Shown here in pieces: positions 52,116-63,491 of a DNA stretch of 64,000 nucleotides. The stretch's first letter is position 1; every line of letters starts with the position of its first letter. Where the stretch lies: contig CAIRCP010000101.1 of NCBI GenBank assembly GCA_903877095.1, positions 38,412 through 102,411 of the forward strand. The letters are read 5' to 3'. The notes beneath the pieces were generated by a model. That model was not told the origin of the DNA. It did no database searches and worked only from the letters and a program-made list of their open reading frames with translations. The stretch is from an uncultured Actinomycetes bacterium (GTDB lineage: Bacteria > Actinomycetota > Actinomycetes > Mycobacteriales > Mycobacteriaceae). Position numbers and translations under genes: made by a program.

Positions 52116-52544
52116 TCACCTTTTCGCCAGGTAGCGCAGCGCCAGCAGATACCCCTGCACGCCCAGGCCGACGATCACCCCGGTGGCCACCCCGCTCAGG
52201 TAGGAGTGGTGCCGAAAGTCTTCGCGGGCATGCACATTGGAGATGTGCACCTCGATAAGCGGCGCATGTAACTCGGCGCAGGCATCCCGCAGGGCTATCG
52301 AGGTGTGGGTCAGCGCGCCGGCGTTGAGGATCACCGGATCACCCGCGTCGGCGGCGGCGTGAATCCACTCCAGCAGTTGCGCCTCGCTGTCGGTCTGCCG
52401 GACGACGACGGACAGGCCCAGTTCCCCGGCTTCGGCCACGATCAGCTCAACCAGGTCATCGTGGCTGGTGCTCCCGTAGACCTCGGGCTGACGGCGGCCG
52501 AGCCGGCCCAGATTCGGGCCGTTGAGAACCTGAACAGTCGTCAT
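52116..52544 (-). CDS. aroQ: 3-dehydroquinate dehydratase, type II
   Basis: 142 residues, dodecameric flavodoxin-like enzyme. Third step of the shikimate pathway. [20 protein letters not shown] (active-site Tyr and Arg), [17 protein letters not shown], and [19 protein letters not shown] (catalytic His pair) are all conserved. It sits 6 bases after aroB in the aroC-aroK-aroB-aroQ operon. Confidence 0.97.
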   Translation of the reverse strand: MTTVQVLNGPNLGRLGRRQPEVYGSTSHDDLVELIVAEAGELGLSVVVRQTDSEAQLLEWIHAAADAGDPVILNAGALTHTSIALRDACAELHAPLIEVHISNVHAREDFRHHSYLSGVATGVIVGLGVQGYLLALRYLAKR

Positions 52545-52550
52545 CGCGAT

Positions 52551-54325
<1,775 letters not shown>

Positions 54326-54329
54326 CGCA

Positions 54330-55529
54330 TTACCCCGACAACCGGGCGAGAGCCTCGCGGTCGGCGATCTCGCTCAGATAGCCCTCGATGTTGCGCTTGG
54401 TCTCGGCCAGCGAGTCGCCGCCGAACTTCTCCAGCGCAGCGCGAGCCAGCACCAGTGCGACCATCGCCTCGACCACCACAGCGGCGGCAGGCACCGCGCA
54501 CACATCGGAGCGCTGATGGATGGCGTGCGCCTGTTCGCCGGTGCTCAGGTCCACGGTGGACAACGCTCGCGGCACGGTCGAGATCGGCTTCATCGCGGCA
54601 CGCACCCTCAGCGCCTGGCCGTTGGTCATCCCGCCCTCCAGGCCACCGGCCCGGTTGGTGGACCGGATGACACCGTCGGGGCCGGGATACATCTCGTCGT
54701 GCGCGCCACTGCCGCGCCGGCGTGCGGTGGCGAACCCGTCGCCGATCTCGACGCCCTTGATCGCCTGAATGCCCATCACCGCGCCCGCAAGCTGGCTGTC
54801 GAGGCGGCTGTCGCCGCTGGTGAACGACCCGATTCCGACCGGCAGCCCGTGCGCGACGACTTCGACGACTCCGCCCAGGGTGTCGCCGTCCTTCTTGGCG
54901 GCCTCGATCTCGGCGATCATCGACTGCTCGGCTGCGACGTCGAAAGCGCGCACCGGGCTCTCGTCGATCCGGGGCAGGTCGGCGAAAGTCGGCGGAGGCC
55001 CGTCATACGGAGTCGACGCCCCGATCGAGACGACGTGCGACACCACGTCGACGCCGAGAGCCTGGCGCAGGAACGCCCGCGCGACGGTCGCCGCGGCGAC
55101 ACGGGCCGCGGTCTCCCGGGCGCTGGCGCGCTCCAGGACCGGGCGGGCGTCGTCGAACCCGTACTTGAGCATTCCGGCGTAGTCGGCATGGCCGGGCCTG
55201 GGCCGGGTCAGCGGGGCATTGCGGGCGACATCGAGATCGGCGGCCGGTACCGGGTCCGCGGCCATCACGGTCTCCCACTTCGGCCATTCGCTGTTGCCGA
55301 TCTCGATAGCGATGGGACCGCCCAGCGTCAGCCCGTGCCGAACGCCGGCCAGCAGCGTGACCTCGTCCTGCTCGAATTTCATCCGCGCGCCGCGGCCATA
55401 GCCCAGCCGCCGCCGGGCCAGCTGCCCGGCGAGATCGGCTGAGTTCACCTCGACGCCGGCGACCATTCCCTCAACGAGGGCGATCAGCGCGCGGCCGTGG
55501 GATTCACCTGCGGTGGTCCATCGCAACAC
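54330..55529 (-). CDS. aroC: Chorismate synthase
   Basis: 399 residues. Flavin-dependent 1,4-elimination of EPSP to chorismate. [76 protein letters not shown] and [17 protein letters not shown] are signature stretches. First gene of the aroC-aroK-aroB-aroQ operon (aroC is called aroF in H37Rv). GTG start at 55529. Confidence 0.97.
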   Translation of the reverse strand: MLRWTTAGESHGRALIALVEGMVAGVEVNSADLAGQLARRRLGYGRGARMKFEQDEVTLLAGVRHGLTLGGPIAIEIGNSEWPKWETVMAADPVPAADLDVARNAPLTRPRPGHADYAGMLKYGFDDARPVLERASARETAARVAAATVARAFLRQALGVDVVSHVVSIGASTPYDGPPPTFADLPRIDESPVRAFDVAAEQSMIAEIEAAKKDGDTLGGVVEVVAHGLPVGIGSFTSGDSRLDSQLAGAVMGIQAIKGVEIGDGFATARRRGSGAHDEMYPGPDGVIRSTNRAGGLEGGMTNGQALRVRAAMKPISTVPRALSTVDLSTGEQAHAIHQRSDVCAVPAAAVVVEAMVALVLARAALEKFGGDSLAETKRNIEGYLSEIADREALARLSG

Positions 55530-55598
55530 CGGACCATCTTCCCATGGACCGGGGACCGGTCGCCCTCCCCTGGCGCCGACACCGGTCGCGCACGCGCG

Positions 55599-56051
55599 CT
55601 ACAGCACCGCCAGCGCCGCCGCGGCCAGGCTGGCGGCGCACATCGACGGGCCATGCGGCAGCGTCGCCGCCGAGCACCGCCCGGCCAGCCGCAGCACCAG
55701 CGCGAGCACGCCCCCGACGGCGGTCAGCAGCGGGGCGGCCAGGGCGGCCAGCGACCACACCGGCAGGCCGAGCGCGCCGGTCAGCCCGCCCAGGGCGAAC
55801 GCCAGCTTGACGTCCCCGCCGCCCAGGGCAGCCGGGTCGGCCAGGTGGACCAGCAGGTAAAGGCCGCCCAGTGCCGCGGCGCCCAGCAGGGCGGTCAGCC
55901 CGCGACCGGCGCCGGCAGCGCCGGCCAGGATGACGGCTGCCCCGCCGAGCGTCAGCACATTGGGCAGCCGGCGGCTGGTGAGGTCGAACGCCGACAGCGC
56001 CGCGGCCCACCCCAGGACGGCTAGTACGACAGCGGCCTTGACAACGCTCAC
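55599..56051 (-). CDS. Type A24 prepilin peptidase-like membrane protease
   Basis: 150 residues, about four to five membrane segments. The two catalytic Asp of the TadV/FppA type are in SAFDLTSRRLPN and GGGDVKLA (GxGD motif). Lacks the N-terminal methylase domain of PilD. Cleaves prepilins of Flp/Tad-type pili where a partner exists; none is in this window. GTG at 56051; its -10 TAGGGT contains the aroE stop. H37Rv orthologue Rv2551c. Confidence 0.88.
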   Translation of the reverse strand: MSVVKAAVVLAVLGWAAALSAFDLTSRRLPNVLTLGGAAVILAGAAGAGRGLTALLGAAALGGLYLLVHLADPAALGGGDVKLAFALGGLTGALGLPVWSLAALAAPLLTAVGGVLALVLRLAGRCSAATLPHGPSMCAASLAAAALAVL

Positions 56052-56058
56052 CGGCGCG

Positions 56059-56064
56059 ACCCTA
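56059..56064 (-). promoter_or_regulatory. Predicted -10 (TAGGGT) of the prepilin peptidase gene
   Basis: Minus-strand TAGGGT ends 7 bases before the GTG at 56051. Its TAG is the aroE stop codon, so the hexamer lies across the end of aroE. Confidence 0.4.
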
Positions 56065-56865
56065 ATCCAGCGCGGCCACCATCTGCTGTCGCGGTGCGGG
56101 CCGGCCTGTGAATTGTTCGACCTGGCTGAACGCCTGGTGCAGCAGCATCTGCAGCCCGCTGACCACCTCACCGCCGTGCTCGGCGACGGCCTGCGCCAGC
56201 GGGGTGGGCCAGGGGTCATAGATCGCGTCCAGCAGCACCGGAACACCAGCCAGCGTGGCGGCGGAGCGGGCGGCCGCATCAGCCGGGATGGTGCTGACCA
56301 GCACGTCGCACCGATCCGCGAGGGCGCGCAACCGGTCGTGGTCGGCGAGATCGGCGACCGTGGTCGCCACCCCGAGTTGCGACCCCAACTCGGCCAGCCG
56401 GGCCGCGGCCGGGGCGTTGCGGGCGGCGATCGCGATGTCTGTGACGCCCAGTTCGGCCAGAGCCGCCAGCGCCGCGGGCGCGGTGCCCCCTGAGCCGAGC
56501 ACGATGGCGCGGTGCAGGTTGCCGCGGCGCCCGAGGGCGCCGGCGACACCGTCGATGTCGGTGTTGTCGGCGCGCCAGCCGTCACCGGTGCGCACCAGAG
56601 TATTGGCCGAGCCGACCATCACTGCGCGCTCGGTGCGTTCGTCAGCGACGCGCAGGGCGGCGAACTTGCCCGGCATAGTGACCGACAAGCCGACCCATTC
56701 CGGCCCCAAACCGTTGACCAGAGAAGGCAATTGGTCTTCGGTGCATTCGATGCGGTCGTAGGTCCAGTCGTCGAGGCCGAGCGCCCGGTAGGCCGCCAGA
56801 TGAAGCTGGGGCGACCGTGAATGCGCTACCGGGGAACCCAGGACGGCGGCCTTACGCGCCGTCAC
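56062..56865 (-). CDS. aroE: Shikimate dehydrogenase
   Basis: 267 residues. Reduces 3-dehydroshikimate. Shikimate-binding PVAHSRSPQLH, catalytic Lys in LSVTMPGKFAAL, ADNTDIDGVAGAL, and the NADP loop VLGSGGTAPAALAAL; DGLQML-type ending seen as SGLQMLLHQAFSQVEQFTG. ATG overlaps the mltG stop by 4 bases. Order aroE-mltG-ruvX-alaS matches Rv2552c-Rv2555c. Confidence 0.96.
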   Translation of the reverse strand: MTARKAAVLGSPVAHSRSPQLHLAAYRALGLDDWTYDRIECTEDQLPSLVNGLGPEWVGLSVTMPGKFAALRVADERTERAVMVGSANTLVRTGDGWRADNTDIDGVAGALGRRGNLHRAIVLGSGGTAPAALAALAELGVTDIAIAARNAPAAARLAELGSQLGVATTVADLADHDRLRALADRCDVLVSTIPADAAARSAATLAGVPVLLDAIYDPWPTPLAQAVAEHGGEVVSGLQMLLHQAFSQVEQFTGRPAPRQQMVAALD

Positions 56866-58097
56866 CGCCCGGAATTGAGGAAGCCGCTGTCGAGCGCCTT
56901 GTCCCGGTTGGCCAAATGCTCCTGGTAGTCGTTGGTGAACAGGGTGGTGCCCTCGGAGTCGACGGTGACGAAGTACAGCCAGTTACCGGGCTCCGGCTTC
57001 TCCGCCGCCGCCAGCGCATCCGCGCCGGGCGAGCAGATCGGGGTGGCCGGCAGACCCGCCTTGGCGTAGGTGTTCCAGGGCGTCTCGGTGTGGCGATCCT
57101 CGTCGGTGGTGGCCACCTCCTGGCGGTCCAGCGGGTAGTTCACCGTGGAGTCGAACTCGAGGCGGTCGTAGTCGCTGGCCAGTCGGTTGTAGATGACGCG
57201 GGCGACCTTGGCGAAGTCGGCAGGTTGGGCTTCCTTCTGCACCAGCGAGCCCACGATGAGCACCTCGTAGGGCGAGATGTTCAGGGTCTTGGCGGAATCC
57301 AGGATTCCGCCCTTGACGTAGCGCTCACCGCTGTCACCGACCAGCTTGGACAGGATCTCCTTGGGCGATGACGACGGGTCGATGTTCCAGGTGCCGGGGG
57401 CGATCAGTCCCTCCAGGCGCCGGTGGCTCTGGCCCATCGCACCGGCGCCCTTGGCCGCCCATTCCGGCACGTTGAGGGACTGGAGCGTTCCCTCCCCTGC
57501 GGCGGCCTTCAGATCCTTGGCCGACACGCACTTCTTGGTGCCGTTGAGGTCCACACAGCTGGCATCGGCGATCAGCGAGAAGATGCCGGGGTTGACGTTG
57601 TCGGAACCGACCGCGGCGATGTCGTCGAGTTGCTTGCCCTCCGGGATCACCAGCTTGCCCACCCGCGACTCGGGCTCGACAAGTTTCTGTACCGCGGTCG
57701 CCGCAGGGATTTCGGTGCGCAGCTTGTAGTAGCCGGGCTGGATCGCGGCGAGCTGCGGGTTGGCCGACGCCGCGGAGATGAACATGCCGACGTCGGCGAT
57801 CACGTTCTTGTCCACCAGATCCTGGGCGATGATGCTGCCCGAGTCACCCTCGTGGACCTGGATGACGATGTCTTCCTTGCCCTCGCCGACGAAATCCGCC
57901 GGCGCCTTGGGGGCGTTGCCGAACAGCTTGGGCCCGAGCAGCCACAAAGCCAGCACGACGGCCAGCGCCAGCCCGATCAGAGCCACAATCCGGCCGCGCC
58001 GGCGATCGTCGCTCCGGTGCTCGGTGGCGGTCTTGCGGGGCTCGCCGACGGCCTCCGGCTCAGCGCGATCGGATCGGGAGTCTTCGGGCGTTGTCAC
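56862..58097 (-). CDS. mltG: Endolytic murein transglycosylase MltG (YceG-like)
   Basis: 411 residues from GTG 58097. A cytoplasmic N-tail rich in Arg and acidic residues, one membrane helix (IVALIGLALAVVLALWLLG, about residues 37-55), LysM-like region (VQVHEGDSGSIIAQDLVDKNVI) and the catalytic YceG domain, with the Glu in LIVGSLVQKEAQ and VIYNRLASDYDRLEFDSTVNY. Cuts nascent glycan chains to set length. Its start shares one base with the ruvX stop (TAGTG). Confidence 0.94.
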   Translation of the reverse strand: MTTPEDSRSDRAEPEAVGEPRKTATEHRSDDRRRGRIVALIGLALAVVLALWLLGPKLFGNAPKAPADFVGEGKEDIVIQVHEGDSGSIIAQDLVDKNVIADVGMFISAASANPQLAAIQPGYYKLRTEIPAATAVQKLVEPESRVGKLVIPEGKQLDDIAAVGSDNVNPGIFSLIADASCVDLNGTKKCVSAKDLKAAAGEGTLQSLNVPEWAAKGAGAMGQSHRRLEGLIAPGTWNIDPSSSPKEILSKLVGDSGERYVKGGILDSAKTLNISPYEVLIVGSLVQKEAQPADFAKVARVIYNRLASDYDRLEFDSTVNYPLDRQEVATTDEDRHTETPWNTYAKAGLPATPICSPGADALAAAEKPEPGNWLYFVTVDSEGTTLFTNDYQEHLANRDKALDSGFLNSGR

Positions 58098-58651
58098 TAT
58101 GCTTCCGTCACTCTCTTCGCGTCTGGCCGCGGTGCGGCGTTGGTGTCGCTGCCGCATTGCGGCGTTGGTGTCGCTGCCGCGTTGCGGCGTTGGTCGAGCC
58201 AGCCCTGCAGGATCGCCACGGCGGCAGCCTGGTCGATCATGCCCCGTTGCTCCCGAGCCCGCACACCCGTCTCGCGCAACGATCGCGCCGCGCTCACCGT
58301 CGTCAGTCGCTCGTCGGCCATGCGGACCGGCACGGGGCTAATCCTGGTGGCCAGCGCTTCGGCGACCGCGACAGCGTCGTCGGCCGAGGCGCCGGCACGG
58401 TCGCCCAGGGTACGCGGCAAACCGACCACGACCTCAACGACCTCCAGTTCACGGACCAGTGCGGCGAGTCGGCGCAGGTGTCCGGTGCCACGTTCTCGCC
58501 GAGCAGTTTCCACCGGCGTGGCCAGGATGCCGTCGGGATCGCTCACCGACACGCCGATGCGAACCGTGCCCACGTCGATTCCGAGCCGACGACCGCGCCC
58601 CGGGTCGTCGGTTCCGGGTCGATCAGGCTTCCGATCCAGGCTGGACACCAT
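58097..58651 (-). CDS. ruvX: Putative pre-16S rRNA nuclease RuvX (YqgF)
   Basis: 184 residues, RNase H-like fold. [20 protein letters not shown] (first catalytic Asp), [32 protein letters not shown] (Glu-Arg) and [18 protein letters not shown] (last Asp). Expected to mature the 16S rRNA 5' end. The C-terminal tail after GWLDQRR ([22 protein letters not shown]) is coded by a 25-bp tandem repeat. ATG 58651 chosen; a GTG one codon later is possible. Confidence 0.93.
   Translation of the reverse strand: MVSSLDRKPDRPGTDDPGRGRRLGIDVGTVRIGVSVSDPDGILATPVETARRERGTGHLRRLAALVRELEVVEVVVGLPRTLGDRAGASADDAVAVAEALATRISPVPVRMADERLTTVSAARSLRETGVRAREQRGMIDQAAAVAILQGWLDQRRNAAATPTPQCGSDTNAAPRPDAKRVTEA
58133..58192. 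repeat. 25-bp tandem repeat in the ruvX 3' end
   Basis: Repeat starts at 58133, 58158 and 58183 (unit TGCGGCGTTGGTGTCGCTGCC plus four bases), about 2.4 copies. Since 25 is not a multiple of 3, copy-number change would alter the reading frame of the last RuvX residues and its stop, and so the coupling to mltG. Confidence 0.85.
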
Positions 58652-58685
58652 CTCTCTTTCCTGAGCTTTTTTCTCGGGCCTGGCC

Positions 58686-61391
58686 TCAATGCCGCGCCAA
58701 CTCCGCGCGGACTCCGGCCAGCGCCGCGGTGATGCCGGCGGGATCCTTGCCGGAACCCTGGGCGAGGTCGGCCTTCCCGCCGCCGCGCCCACCGACCGCG
58801 GCCGCGACCGGCGCCACCAGGTCGCTGGCGCGCAGGCCGGCATCCTGGGCGGCCTGGTTGATGGCCACGATGAACGGAACGGCCCCCTCGCTCTCGGAGA
58901 TCAGCACCACCACCCCGGGATCGGGGCCGAGCGAGGCGCGGATGTCGCCGACCAGCGAGCGCAGATCCGAGGCGGTCATGCCGGCAGCCATCCGCTGCGC
59001 CACGAGGCGCACCTTGCCGACCTGCTCGGCGGAGGTGGCGGCGTTCGAGGCCGCCGCGCGGGCACCCGCCAGGCGCATCCGGTCCAATTCCTTCTCGGCG
59101 GCCCGGAGCCGGTCGACCAGGGTCGCCACCCGGGCGGGAACCTCGTCGGACGGGACCTTCAGCGACGTCGCCAGACCGGCCATCAGCGCGCGCTCCTTGG
59201 CCAGGTGGCGGAACGAGTCCAGCCCGACGTAGGCCTCGACGCGACGCACCCCGGAGCCCACTGAGGACTCGCTGAGGAGGGTGATCGGTCCGATCTGAGC
59301 GGAGTTGTGGACGTGGGTGCCGCCGCACAGTTCCAGCGAGAATGGTCCGCCGATCTCCACCACCCGCACCCGGTCGGGGTACTGCTCGCCGAACATGGCC
59401 ATCGCACCCATCGATTTGGCCTTGTCCAGTTCGGTGACGAAGGTGTTGACCGGGAAGTCGGACTGCACCGCCTCGTTGGCGACTTCCTCGACCTGGTTGC
59501 GCTGGTCCTCGGTCAGCGCACTTTGGGAGTTGAAGTCGAAGCGCAGATAACCGGGCCGGTTCAGCGAGCCGGCCTGAACGGCGTTGGGCCCCACCACTTG
59601 TCGCAGCGCGGCATGCACCATGTGGGTGCCCGAGTGGCCCTGGGTGGCGCCGCGGCGCCAGCCCGGATCGACCGACGCGACGATGGTGTCGCCTTCGACG
59701 AACTCGCCGGATTCGACGTTGATCCGGTGCACCCACAGAGTCTTGCCGATCTTCTGCACGTCACTGACCGCGGCTTTGGCCGATTCACCCGAACCGGTGC
59801 CGGTGATCCAGCCGATATCGGCGATCTGGCCGCCGGACTCGGCGTAGAGCGGGGTGCGATCCAGCACGATCTCGACGCGTTCGGGTGGCATGGTCTCGGA
59901 GTGCACCCGGCCGTGGTGGGCCACCACCGGCACCCGTTTACCGTCGACGAAGATGCCGAGAATCCTTGCCTGCGAGGCGAGTTCGTCGAATCCGGTGAAC
60001 TCGGTCGGGCCGGCGTCGACGAGTTCACGGAACGCCGACAGGTCGGCGTGGGCATGCTTGCGGGCTGCCGCATCGGCTTTGGCACGCCGGCGCTGCTCGG
60101 CCATCAGTTCGCGGAAGCCCAGTTCGTCCACCGTCAGACCCGCTTCAGCGGCCATCTCCAGCGTCAACTCGATGGGGAATCCGTAGGTGTCGTGCAGCGC
60201 GAACGCGTCGGACCCGCCCAGTTGGGACTTGCCCGCCCACCGGGTGGTGGCAGCGGCCTCCTCGAACAGCTTGGAGCCCGATGCCAGAGTGCGGTTGAAC
60301 GCGGTCTCCTCGGCCACGGCGATCCGGTGGATCCGGTCGAAGTCGGCAACCAGTTCGGGATAGGACGGGCCCATCGCGTCGCGGACGGTCTCCATCAGTT
60401 CACCGACGATCGGCTGGTCGATGCCGAGCAGTTTGGCCGAGCGGATGATTCTTCGCAGCAACCGGCGCAGCACGTAGCCCCGGCCCTCGTTGGACGGTGT
60501 GACGCCGTCGCCGATGATGATCGCCGCGGTGCGGCTGTGGTCGGCGATCACCCGGTAGCGGACGTCGTCCTCGTGGCTGCCCTGGCCGTAGCCACGCGGT
60601 GCTCGGCGGCTCACAGCGTCGATGACCGGCCTCAGCAGGTCGGTCTCGTAAACGTTGTCCACGTCCTGCAGCAGGCAGGCGATCCGCTCCACGCCCATGC
60701 CGGTGTCGATGTTCTGGCGCGGCAGCGGGCCGAGGATCTCGAAGTCGTTCTTGCTGGTGCCGTCGCCGCGCTCGTTCTGCATGAAGACGAGGTTCCAGAT
60801 TTCGATGTAGCGGTCCTCGTTGGCCTCCGGGCCGCCCTCGATGCCGTATTCGGGGCCCCGGTCGTAGTAGATCTCCGAGCACGGTCCGCACGGCCCGGGG
60901 ATTCCCATCGACCAGTAGTTGTCGGCCATCCCGCGGCGCTGGATCCGCTCGGACGGCAAACCGGCGACCTCCTGCCACAGCCCGACGGCCTCGTCGTCGT
61001 CGTAATAGACGGTGGCCCAGAGTCTTTCGGGGTCGAAGCCGTAACCGCCCTCGGCGACCGGGTTGGTCAGCAGGGTCCAGGCCAGTTCGATGGCGCGGCG
61101 CTTGAAGTAGTCGCCGAACGAGAAGTTGCCCGCCATCTGGAAGAAGGTGTTGTGGCGGGTGGTGATGCCGACCTCGTCGATGTCCGGGGTGCGGATGCAT
61201 TTCTGAATGCTGGTGGCCGTGGCGTACGGCGGGGTGCGCTGACCCAGGAAATACGGCACGAATTGGACCATGCCCGCGTTGACGAACAGCAGGTTCGGAT
61301 CGTCGAGAATCACCGAGGCGCTGGGCACCTCGGTGTGACCGGCATTGACGAAGTGGTCGGTGAACCGCTTCCTGATCTCGTGGGTCTGCAC
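58686..61391 (-). CDS. alaS: Alanyl-tRNA synthetase
   Basis: 901 residues. Class II core at the N-terminus ([45 protein letters not shown]), tRNA-recognition helices, editing domain with zinc/water ligands in [10 protein letters not shown] and CGGTH, and a C-terminal oligomerisation domain ending in [15 protein letters not shown] (DHHA1). I chose GTG 61391 ([10 protein letters not shown]), the M. tuberculosis start; a longer frame adds 25 polar residues. ruvX follows 34 bases later. Confidence 0.98.
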   Translation of the reverse strand: MQTHEIRKRFTDHFVNAGHTEVPSASVILDDPNLLFVNAGMVQFVPYFLGQRTPPYATATSIQKCIRTPDIDEVGITTRHNTFFQMAGNFSFGDYFKRRAIELAWTLLTNPVAEGGYGFDPERLWATVYYDDDEAVGLWQEVAGLPSERIQRRGMADNYWSMGIPGPCGPCSEIYYDRGPEYGIEGGPEANEDRYIEIWNLVFMQNERGDGTSKNDFEILGPLPRQNIDTGMGVERIACLLQDVDNVYETDLLRPVIDAVSRRAPRGYGQGSHEDDVRYRVIADHSRTAAIIIGDGVTPSNEGRGYVLRRLLRRIIRSAKLLGIDQPIVGELMETVRDAMGPSYPELVADFDRIHRIAVAEETAFNRTLASGSKLFEEAAATTRWAGKSQLGGSDAFALHDTYGFPIELTLEMAAEAGLTVDELGFRELMAEQRRRAKADAAARKHAHADLSAFRELVDAGPTEFTGFDELASQARILGIFVDGKRVPVVAHHGRVHSETMPPERVEIVLDRTPLYAESGGQIADIGWITGTGSGESAKAAVSDVQKIGKTLWVHRINVESGEFVEGDTIVASVDPGWRRGATQGHSGTHMVHAALRQVVGPNAVQAGSLNRPGYLRFDFNSQSALTEDQRNQVEEVANEAVQSDFPVNTFVTELDKAKSMGAMAMFGEQYPDRVRVVEIGGPFSLELCGGTHVHNSAQIGPITLLSESSVGSGVRRVEAYVGLDSFRHLAKERALMAGLATSLKVPSDEVPARVATLVDRLRAAEKELDRMRLAGARAAASNAATSAEQVGKVRLVAQRMAAGMTASDLRSLVGDIRASLGPDPGVVVLISESEGAVPFIVAINQAAQDAGLRASDLVAPVAAAVGGRGGGKADLAQGSGKDPAGITAALAGVRAELARH

Positions 61392-61576
61392 GGCAGTGGG
61401 CTGTCCTTGAATTCCTGATGCTGCGGGGCTGCTCGGCGTTGTCCGCCTGAGCTTCGACCGCATCACCCTACCGGTTCGGGTCCGGCCGCATCCGGCCAGC
61501 GAGGCGGGGATAACCGGCGAAGCCTTACTTTGCAGTCGACCTGGCCGCGCGCCGCCCTGGCGTCAGGCCGCCCTGC

Positions 61577-62917
61577 CTAAGAGCGACGACGCCGGATGAT
61601 CGCGCGCAGCTTGTCCAGCCGGGAAGCAATCTCCCGTTCGGTGCCGTGCCTGGTCGGCCGGTAGTAGTCGACACCGGCCAAGCCATCCGGCGGATATTGT
61701 TGCGGCACAACGCCATCCGGGTCGTCGTGCGGGTAACGGTAGCCCTGCGCGTGGCCCAGTTTGGCCGCGCCCGAGTAGTGACCGTCGCGGAGCGGCGCGG
61801 GCACCGGCCCGGCTTTGCCCGCCCGGATATCGGCCATGGCGGCCGACAGCGCGGTGGTGACCGCGTTGGATTTGGGGGCGGTGGCCAGGTGGACCGTGGC
61901 GTGGGCCAGGGTGAGCTGGGCTTCGGGCATACCGATCAGCGCCACGGTCTGGGCGGCCGCGACCGCGACGGGCAGAGCGGTCGGATCGGCCATGCCGATG
62001 TCCTCGCTGGCCAGGATCATCAACCGACGCGCGACGAAACGGGGGTCCTCCCCCGCGACCAGCATCCGGGCCAGGTAGTGCAGCGCGGCGTCGACATCGG
62101 AACCCCGCACCGATTTGATGAACGCGCTGACGACGTCGTAGTGCTGGTCGCCGTCGCGGTCGTAACGCACGGCCGCCCGGTCCAGCGACTGCTCGACGGT
62201 CTCGACGGTGATGGGGCCACCGGCCGCCCGGGCGGTTTCGGCTGCGACTTCGCACGCGGTCAGCGCGCGGCGGGCATCCCCGGCGGACAGCTGAACCAGC
62301 AGATCCAGGGCCTGTTCATCGACGTCGACGGCCCCGCCGAGCCCGCGCGGATCGGCGAGGGCGCGCCGCAACAGGGTGCGGACGTCCTCGGGCTCCAGAG
62401 GATGCAGTTGCAAAATCAGCGACCGCGACAACAACGGCGCCACTACCGAGAACGACGGATTCTCGGTGGTGGCGGCCACCAGTAGCACCACCCGGTTCTC
62501 CACGGCGGCCAGCAGAGCGTCCTGCTGGGTCTTGGAGAACCGGTGCACCTCGTCGATGAAGAGAACCGTCTGGTTGCCGTAGGCCGCGGCCCGCCGGGCC
62601 TCGTCGATGACCGCGCGGACCTCCTTGACCCCGGCGGACAGCGCGGACAACGCCTCGAAGCGCCGCCCGGTCGCCCCCGAGATCAGCGAGGCCAGCGTGG
62701 TCTTGCCGGTGCCCGGCGGGCCGTAAAGGATGACCGATGCCGCTCCGGACCCTTCGACCAGCCGGCGCAGCGGTGAGGCCGGGCCGAGAAGGTGCTGCTG
62801 GCCGATGACCTCGTCGAGAGTCGCCGGGCGCATCCGAACCGCCAGCGGTGCGGACGTCGGCGCCGGCGGGCCGGCGGAACCCTTGTCGGCGGGCACGTCG
62901 AACAGGCTGTCGGACAC
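61577..62917 (-). CDS. rarA: Replication-associated recombination protein RarA (MgsA)
   Basis: 446 residues, clamp-loader-like AAA+ ATPase that acts at stalled forks. [18 protein letters not shown], Walker A GPPGTGKT (66-73), Walker B FIDEVHRF (about 120-127), TTENPSFSV, then the tetramerisation domain ([29 protein letters not shown]) and [11 protein letters not shown] near the C-terminus. Orthologue Rv2559c. Genes Rv2556c-Rv2558 found next to alaS in H37Rv are missing here. Confidence 0.96.
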   Translation of the reverse strand: MSDSLFDVPADKGSAGPPAPTSAPLAVRMRPATLDEVIGQQHLLGPASPLRRLVEGSGAASVILYGPPGTGKTTLASLISGATGRRFEALSALSAGVKEVRAVIDEARRAAAYGNQTVLFIDEVHRFSKTQQDALLAAVENRVVLLVAATTENPSFSVVAPLLSRSLILQLHPLEPEDVRTLLRRALADPRGLGGAVDVDEQALDLLVQLSAGDARRALTACEVAAETARAAGGPITVETVEQSLDRAAVRYDRDGDQHYDVVSAFIKSVRGSDVDAALHYLARMLVAGEDPRFVARRLMILASEDIGMADPTALPVAVAAAQTVALIGMPEAQLTLAHATVHLATAPKSNAVTTALSAAMADIRAGKAGPVPAPLRDGHYSGAAKLGHAQGYRYPHDDPDGVVPQQYPPDGLAGVDYYRPTRHGTEREIASRLDKLRAIIRRRRS

Positions 62918-62923
62918 GGGTTG

Positions 62924-62929
62924 AGGCTA
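62924..62929 (-). promoter_or_regulatory. Predicted -10 (TAGCCT) of leaderless rarA
   Basis: Minus-strand TAGCCT ends 6 bases before the rarA GTG at 62917, at leaderless spacing. Confidence 0.45.
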
Positions 62930-63276
62930 GCCACGCCGCGAAGCCGGCCTCCGCCGCCCACCCGGCGACACCGGTTGCCCGCCGTGGGTCGGGGAATTCG
63001 CAAACGCCAGTCGGGTTTGTCGGGGTCCTAATGCACGCGCCCGGACCCCACCGGTATGCCACGCGGCGCGAATCGTCGCAATGCCGCGCCGGCTGTTCGA
63101 AGAACCGCGGGCATCGTTACCCACGCAGAGCGCGAAATCACTCCGGCGGCACCGGCCCGGCCCGCTCGCCGCCGGTTCCCAGCAGCGCGAAATGTAGGGC
63201 GGACAAGGGTTTTTAAGTCCGGTTGAGCCAATGTCGCCGCAGTCCACGACGACCCGCGTGAACAGCGGTTAAAACT

Positions 63277-63300
63277 TTTGCCAAAACGTTGCGAGGCAAA
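63277..63300. promoter_or_regulatory. Inverted repeat TTTGCC/GGCAAA, possible operator
   Basis: Arms at 63277-63282 and 63295-63300, 12 bases apart, in the AT-rich stretch just upstream of the candidate -10. Spacing suits a dimeric DNA-binding protein, but nothing identifies one. Confidence 0.3.
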
Positions 63301-63318
63301 CAAACGAGTGACTACTTT

Positions 63319-63324
63319 TAGGCT
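63319..63324 (+). promoter_or_regulatory. Candidate -10 (TAGGCT) for the repeat-protein gene
   Basis: TAGGCT inside TTAGG-CT-CCTAA, itself a short inverted repeat (63318-63329). A start near 63331 gives a leader of about 160 bases containing the composite hairpin. No clear -35. Confidence 0.35.
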
Positions 63325-63365
63325 CCTAACCGGAACAAAGACGACCTGGCTGCCTCGCGTGGTTC

Positions 63366-63406
63366 CTGAATCGGTTTGTGCAGTGGCACTGCACGCGCAG
63401 ATTCAG
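63366..63406 (+). promoter_or_regulatory. Composite 41-base hairpin in the repeat-protein leader
   Basis: Outer arms CTGAATC (63366-63372) and GATTCAG (63400-63406); symmetric 5-base internal loops; inner arms GTGCAGT (63378-63384) and ACTGCAC (63388-63394); 3-base loop GGC. All 14 pairs are perfect. No U-run follows, so it is not a simple terminator; leader RNA element or protein-binding palindrome are the options. Confidence 0.7.
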
Positions 63407-63491
63407 CAACTTTGAAAGGCGCTCTGCCGCTCGTGTGCCTGATGAGGGCACGTCGCGCTGCCAGCCGGGCCGCGCGAAAAGGGAGAACCCT

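Larger units (their letters stand above)
62918..63491. other. 574-base non-coding gap between rarA and the repeat-protein gene
   Basis: No credible gene seen. The left half is ordinary GC-rich sequence holding the rarA promoter. From about 63265 the base content turns AT-richer (TTAAAACTTTTGCCAAAACG region), with an inverted repeat, a -10 candidate and a long composite hairpin, all pointing toward the gene at 63492. This looks like a regulated upstream region for that gene. Confidence 0.6.

Noticed and set aside
59307-61418. Long plus-strand open frame opposite alaS (about 700 codons)
   Set aside because: Shadow of alaS with the same low-complexity look and no motif or start signal.
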